Source: an uncultured Bacteroidales bacterium (GTDB lineage: Bacteria; Bacteroidota; Bacteroidia; Bacteroidales; Bacteroidaceae). Taken from it: a DNA stretch of 64,000 nucleotides. This document shows positions 61,354-64,000 of this stretch, one piece after another (position 1 is the first letter of the stretch; every line of letters starts with the position of its first letter). The position numbers and the translations under genes were made by a program. The DNA lies in contig CACWFY010000001.1 in the NCBI GenBank assembly GCA_902760345.1, positions 186,001 to 250,000 on the forward strand, given 5' to 3'. Below the pieces are notes generated by a model, which made no database searches, was not told the origin of the DNA, and saw only the letters and a list, made by a program, of their open reading frames with translations.

Positions 61354-63723
61354 ATGATGATGAAAAAGAGTAGTTTATTATTACTATTATTGGTTGTCAG
61401 TTCGGCCCTCATGGCCCAACGTTCACCCGTAGGCATTGTCAGTGTGCAAGACTCGGTGAAGAGTGTGCAGTTTGGCGTCATCTCGTCTGTTGCTGCTGAC
61501 GGTGGCCACGGCGTGCAGTTGTCTGGTCTCTCCAACACGTCGGCACAGAAATTTACTGGATGGCAGCTGAGCAGTATCAGCAACATCACGGCAGGCATGG
61601 ACAAGGGCTTGCAGCTGTCAGGCATACTGAATGTCTCGTCGGCCATGCAGCATGGCGTGCAGTTAGGTGCCATTAACTATGCCGACTCGCTCAACGGTGC
61701 ACAGATTGGTGTGTTCAACATTGCCCGCAAACGCCCTAAAGGCTGGCAGGTGGGACTTATCAACTTATCGTACGACAGTATTGGTCACAAGATAGGTCTG
61801 GTGAACGTCAACCCGATGACCGATATCGATGTCATGGTTTATGGCGGTTCGTCAACGAAGACGAACCTTGCTGTGCGCTACCGCAACAAGAGCACTTATA
61901 GCATCATGGGTGTAGGTACGCACTTCATGGGACTTGACTCCAAGTTCTCAGGGGCTATTTTTTATCGCATGGGTCTATATAAACAACTGTCGCCAAAATG
62001 GAGCTTGAGTGGTGATATCGGCTATTATCATGTGGAGACTTTCTCGAAAAACAACAACGAGAAACCCGAGCGTCTTTATTCCTTACAGGCCCGACTGAAT
62101 GCCGACTACCAGTTCAGCAGGAAATATGGTGCCTTTGCATCTGTTGGTTGGGGACTGACGCGTTACTACGACCGCAACGAAACCTACCGTAACCGCCCCT
62201 TGGTGGAACTGGGTCTGACCTACCGTCAACCTCGCAACCAGCACGACTCCTGGAAACAGGCTTGGGCTGAAAAACGTTCGAAACTGGTGTTTGCCGACTC
62301 TACGATGGCACTACCCACACCCAAACGTCCTTGGCAGGCACTTGCCGAGGTGACGGGCATCAATGTGGGCGTACAGTTGTTCGACCGCTGGGCATTGAAG
62401 TCCGACTTCGCGCAGACCACCCTAAACTCGCTGAAGCATAACTTTACCGACGGCATGGTGTGGGACAACGACTTCTTTATCACCAACATGTTTGCCCACC
62501 CGTATCATGGCAACCTGTACTTCAATGCAGCCCGTACCAATGGCCTGACGTTCTGGGAGTCGGCACCCTTCTCGCTGCTGGGTTCGGCAATGTGGGAATT
62601 CCTGGGTGAGACGGAGCCACCGGCCATCAACGACATTATTGCCACAACCTGTGGCGGTATTGCCATCGGTGAGATGACCCACCGCCTGAGTCTGACCATC
62701 CTTGACGATCGCGAACGTGGCTTCTCGCGTTTCTTTCGTGAGGCTGCTGCCGCCATCATCAATCCCATTCAGGGACTGCACCGCATTATCAGCGGTGATG
62801 CCTGGCGCGTAAAGAGCAGGAATTATCGTTACCATGACTTCAACAAGACGCCCGTCGACATGTCAATCTCTGTAGGTTGGCGTTATCTGGCCGACGACGG
62901 CGCGCTGTTCCGTGGCATCCATGCTCCTTATATCAACTTCACGCTGACCTATGGCACTTCGGTTGACGGCGACAAGCACACCACGCCCTACGACTTCTTT
63001 GACTTGGAGGCAAATTCAGCCTTCGGTGGCGGACAGCCTATGGTGAATACGCTGAACATTGTGGGACGCTTGTGGAGTACACCCATTCTAGATAAGAAGG
63101 ATATGGCTGGCGAGTTCGGTATCTACCAGCACTTCAACTACTACGATGCCAAGCCTATCGAGGACGGTTCCAGTCTGACGCCTTACCGCATCAGCGAGGC
63201 TGCCGGCTTCGGTCCTGGCTTCATCTTCTCGCTGCCACAGATGGGCGCCCTGTCAAAGATGGAGCAGCGCGTGTTCGTAAGTGGCATCCTGCTGGGTGGT
63301 ACCAAGAGTGACTATTTTAATGTCATTGAGCGCGACTATAACATGGGTAGCGGATTCAGCATCAAGTCGAAGACGCAACTCGACTTCGGCAAGTATGGAC
63401 GCCTCGTTCTCAACGCCAAGTACTTCCGCCTCTGGACCTGGAAGGGTTACGAGGACAAGGATCTGCAGCCCTATGTCGACGGTACTGCCGACCTCCACTT
63501 CCTAAATGTGCAGGGTGACAATAGTAATGCAGCACTGTTGGTTATTAATCCCGTCATTGAGATGCATCTGGCACGCCAATGGTCTCTCACGCTCTCAGGT
63601 TCTTACTATAGTCGTCGTACGCACTACAAGTACTATTATGACAAGGACTTCGTTCTGCGTCAGAACAGTACCGTACATGCCAACACCTTCGAAACCAAGA
63701 TAGGTCTCACGTGCAGACTATAA
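61354..63723 (+). CDS. Large outer-membrane protein with N-terminal surface repeats and DUF3943
   Basis: 789 residues with signal peptide (KKSSLLLLLLVVSSALMAQ). Residues ~35-170 are short repeats of the type GVQLSGLSN / GLQLSGILNVSS / GAQIGVFNIA / GWQVGLINL, about 20 residues each, as in LA_2272-like surface repeats. A beta-barrel-like region follows (YRMGLYKQLSPKWSLSGDIG). A DUF3943 segment contains MFAHPYHGNLYFNAARTNG, FWESAPFSLLGSAMWEFLGE and GGIAIGEMTHRLS. The end is barrel-like with a C-terminal hydrophobic residue. Function unknown. Confidence 0.85.
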   Translation: MMMKKSSLLLLLLVVSSALMAQRSPVGIVSVQDSVKSVQFGVISSVAADGGHGVQLSGLSNTSAQKFTGWQLSSISNITAGMDKGLQLSGILNVSSAMQHGVQLGAINYADSLNGAQIGVFNIARKRPKGWQVGLINLSYDSIGHKIGLVNVNPMTDIDVMVYGGSSTKTNLAVRYRNKSTYSIMGVGTHFMGLDSKFSGAIFYRMGLYKQLSPKWSLSGDIGYYHVETFSKNNNEKPERLYSLQARLNADYQFSRKYGAFASVGWGLTRYYDRNETYRNRPLVELGLTYRQPRNQHDSWKQAWAEKRSKLVFADSTMALPTPKRPWQALAEVTGINVGVQLFDRWALKSDFAQTTLNSLKHNFTDGMVWDNDFFITNMFAHPYHGNLYFNAARTNGLTFWESAPFSLLGSAMWEFLGETEPPAINDIIATTCGGIAIGEMTHRLSLTILDDRERGFSRFFREAAAAIINPIQGLHRIISGDAWRVKSRNYRYHDFNKTPVDMSISVGWRYLADDGALFRGIHAPYINFTLTYGTSVDGDKHTTPYDFFDLEANSAFGGGQPMVNTLNIVGRLWSTPILDKKDMAGEFGIYQHFNYYDAKPIEDGSSLTPYRISEAAGFGPGFIFSLPQMGALSKMEQRVFVSGILLGGTKSDYFNVIERDYNMGSGFSIKSKTQLDFGKYGRLVLNAKYFRLWTWKGYEDKDLQPYVDGTADLHFLNVQGDNSNAALLVINPVIEMHLARQWSLTLSGSYYSRRTHYKYYYDKDFVLRQNSTVHANTFETKIGLTCRL

Positions 63724-63736
63724 TGTATTTGCAAGA

Positions 63737-64000
63737 ATGAAAAAATATCTGTTGATGATACTATTCTCAGCTGTCATGTCAGCGGCGAACGCCCAGTTCG
63801 TCGCTACTGACAGTATGGAGACTGAGAAGCCCCAGACGTCTGAGAAAAAGCCGGGATTGGGTAAGCGCATAAACAACAAGCTAAGCAAAAAGTACTTCAC
63901 CACGAAGTACGACACCAACTACGTAGCCCGACCTAAGGAGAAGTGGTTGCTCAGGCTCCTTGGCAACCAGACCGGCAACTACATCCACGCCAAGGGCACG
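63737..64000 (+). CDS. DUF4421-like envelope protein (3' partial)
   Basis: Starts at 63737, 13 nt after the DUF3943 gene, and runs off the right edge; 88 residues are visible. Signal peptide MKKYLLMILFSAVMSAANAQ. The mature part is basic, with KKYFTTKYDTNYVARPKEKW and LLRLLGNQTGNY, which recalls the start of DUF4421 proteins (predicted outer-membrane barrels). Assignment is tentative because most of the gene is outside. Probably co-transcribed with the DUF3943 gene. Confidence 0.75.
   Translation, partial: MKKYLLMILFSAVMSAANAQFVATDSMETEKPQTSEKKPGLGKRINNKLSKKYFTTKYDTNYVARPKEKWLLRLLGNQTGNYIHAKGT

Noticed and set aside
1-64000. tRNA genes
   Set aside because: No cloverleaf with a matching T-arm was found outside the tmRNA.

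Overview
The window reads as chromosome of a member of the Bacteroidota, most probably a gut or rumen Prevotellaceae. Signs of this are many promoters of the form TTTG-N19/20-TAnnTTTG, a near absence of Shine-Dalgarno sequences, a tmRNA with the tag GENNYALAA, type IX secretion style C-termini, a BspA-type leucine-rich repeat remnant, a VirE-type primase/helicase and a Wza/Wzz/Wzx/Wzy polysaccharide locus. About 57 protein genes, one tmRNA and no tRNA or CRISPR array were found.

Layout. 1-805: end of a QueH/5-formyltetrahydrofolate cyclo-ligase fusion. 842-3800 (minus): ECF sigma factor, single-pass anti-sigma-like protein, secreted protein. 3952-8914: ffh, folD, a 59-aa TPR protein, a secreted carboxylesterase and a DUF3857 protein. 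9075-11806: four-gene 2-oxoacid:ferredoxin oxidoreductase. 11853-13151 (minus): secreted histidine phosphatase. 13360-14568: major OmpA-like porin. 14707-21546: ilvD-ilvB-ilvN, acyl-ACP thioesterase, Wzi-like outer-membrane protein, lipoprotein. 21554-26225: accessory island with a VirE-type primase/helicase (minus), a 473-bp intergenic region rich in direct and inverted repeats, a Cys-containing small protein and a HipBA toxin-antitoxin pair.

26359-45191 (all minus) is a large exopolysaccharide/capsule locus: export (Wza-like SLBB protein, Wzz), flippase, polymerase, five glycosyltransferase-type genes including WbsX, UDP-GlcNAc 2-epimerase, two separate initiating phosphoglycosyl transferases, a CapD-type dehydratase, and a contiguous group encoding an HpcH/HpaI-type aldolase, a fold-type III PLP decarboxylase and a class IV aminotransferase. 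That group has its own promoter and could make a small amino compound that decorates the glycan. It is the best candidate for an undescribed pathway here.

45354-45752 is ssrA, divergent from the capsule promoter. 45794-47002 (minus) is a sugar isomerase-like gene. 47137-51139 holds two secreted enzymes with type IX style tails (endonuclease I, M6 metalloprotease), followed by a BspA fragment and a gene-free scar. 52380-61302 is an AraC regulator, TolC, HlyD, two ABC-2 permeases without a visible ATPase, two alpha/beta hydrolases and pfkA. The window ends with a DUF3943 outer-membrane protein and a truncated DUF4421-like gene.

Two cross-window patterns stand out. Tandem 7-8 nt repeats fill the short gaps between co-transcribed genes and also sit inside a coding region. 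Twice, a terminator hairpin physically contains the elements of the next gene's promoter. All family names come from reading the sequence by eye; no database search was possible.
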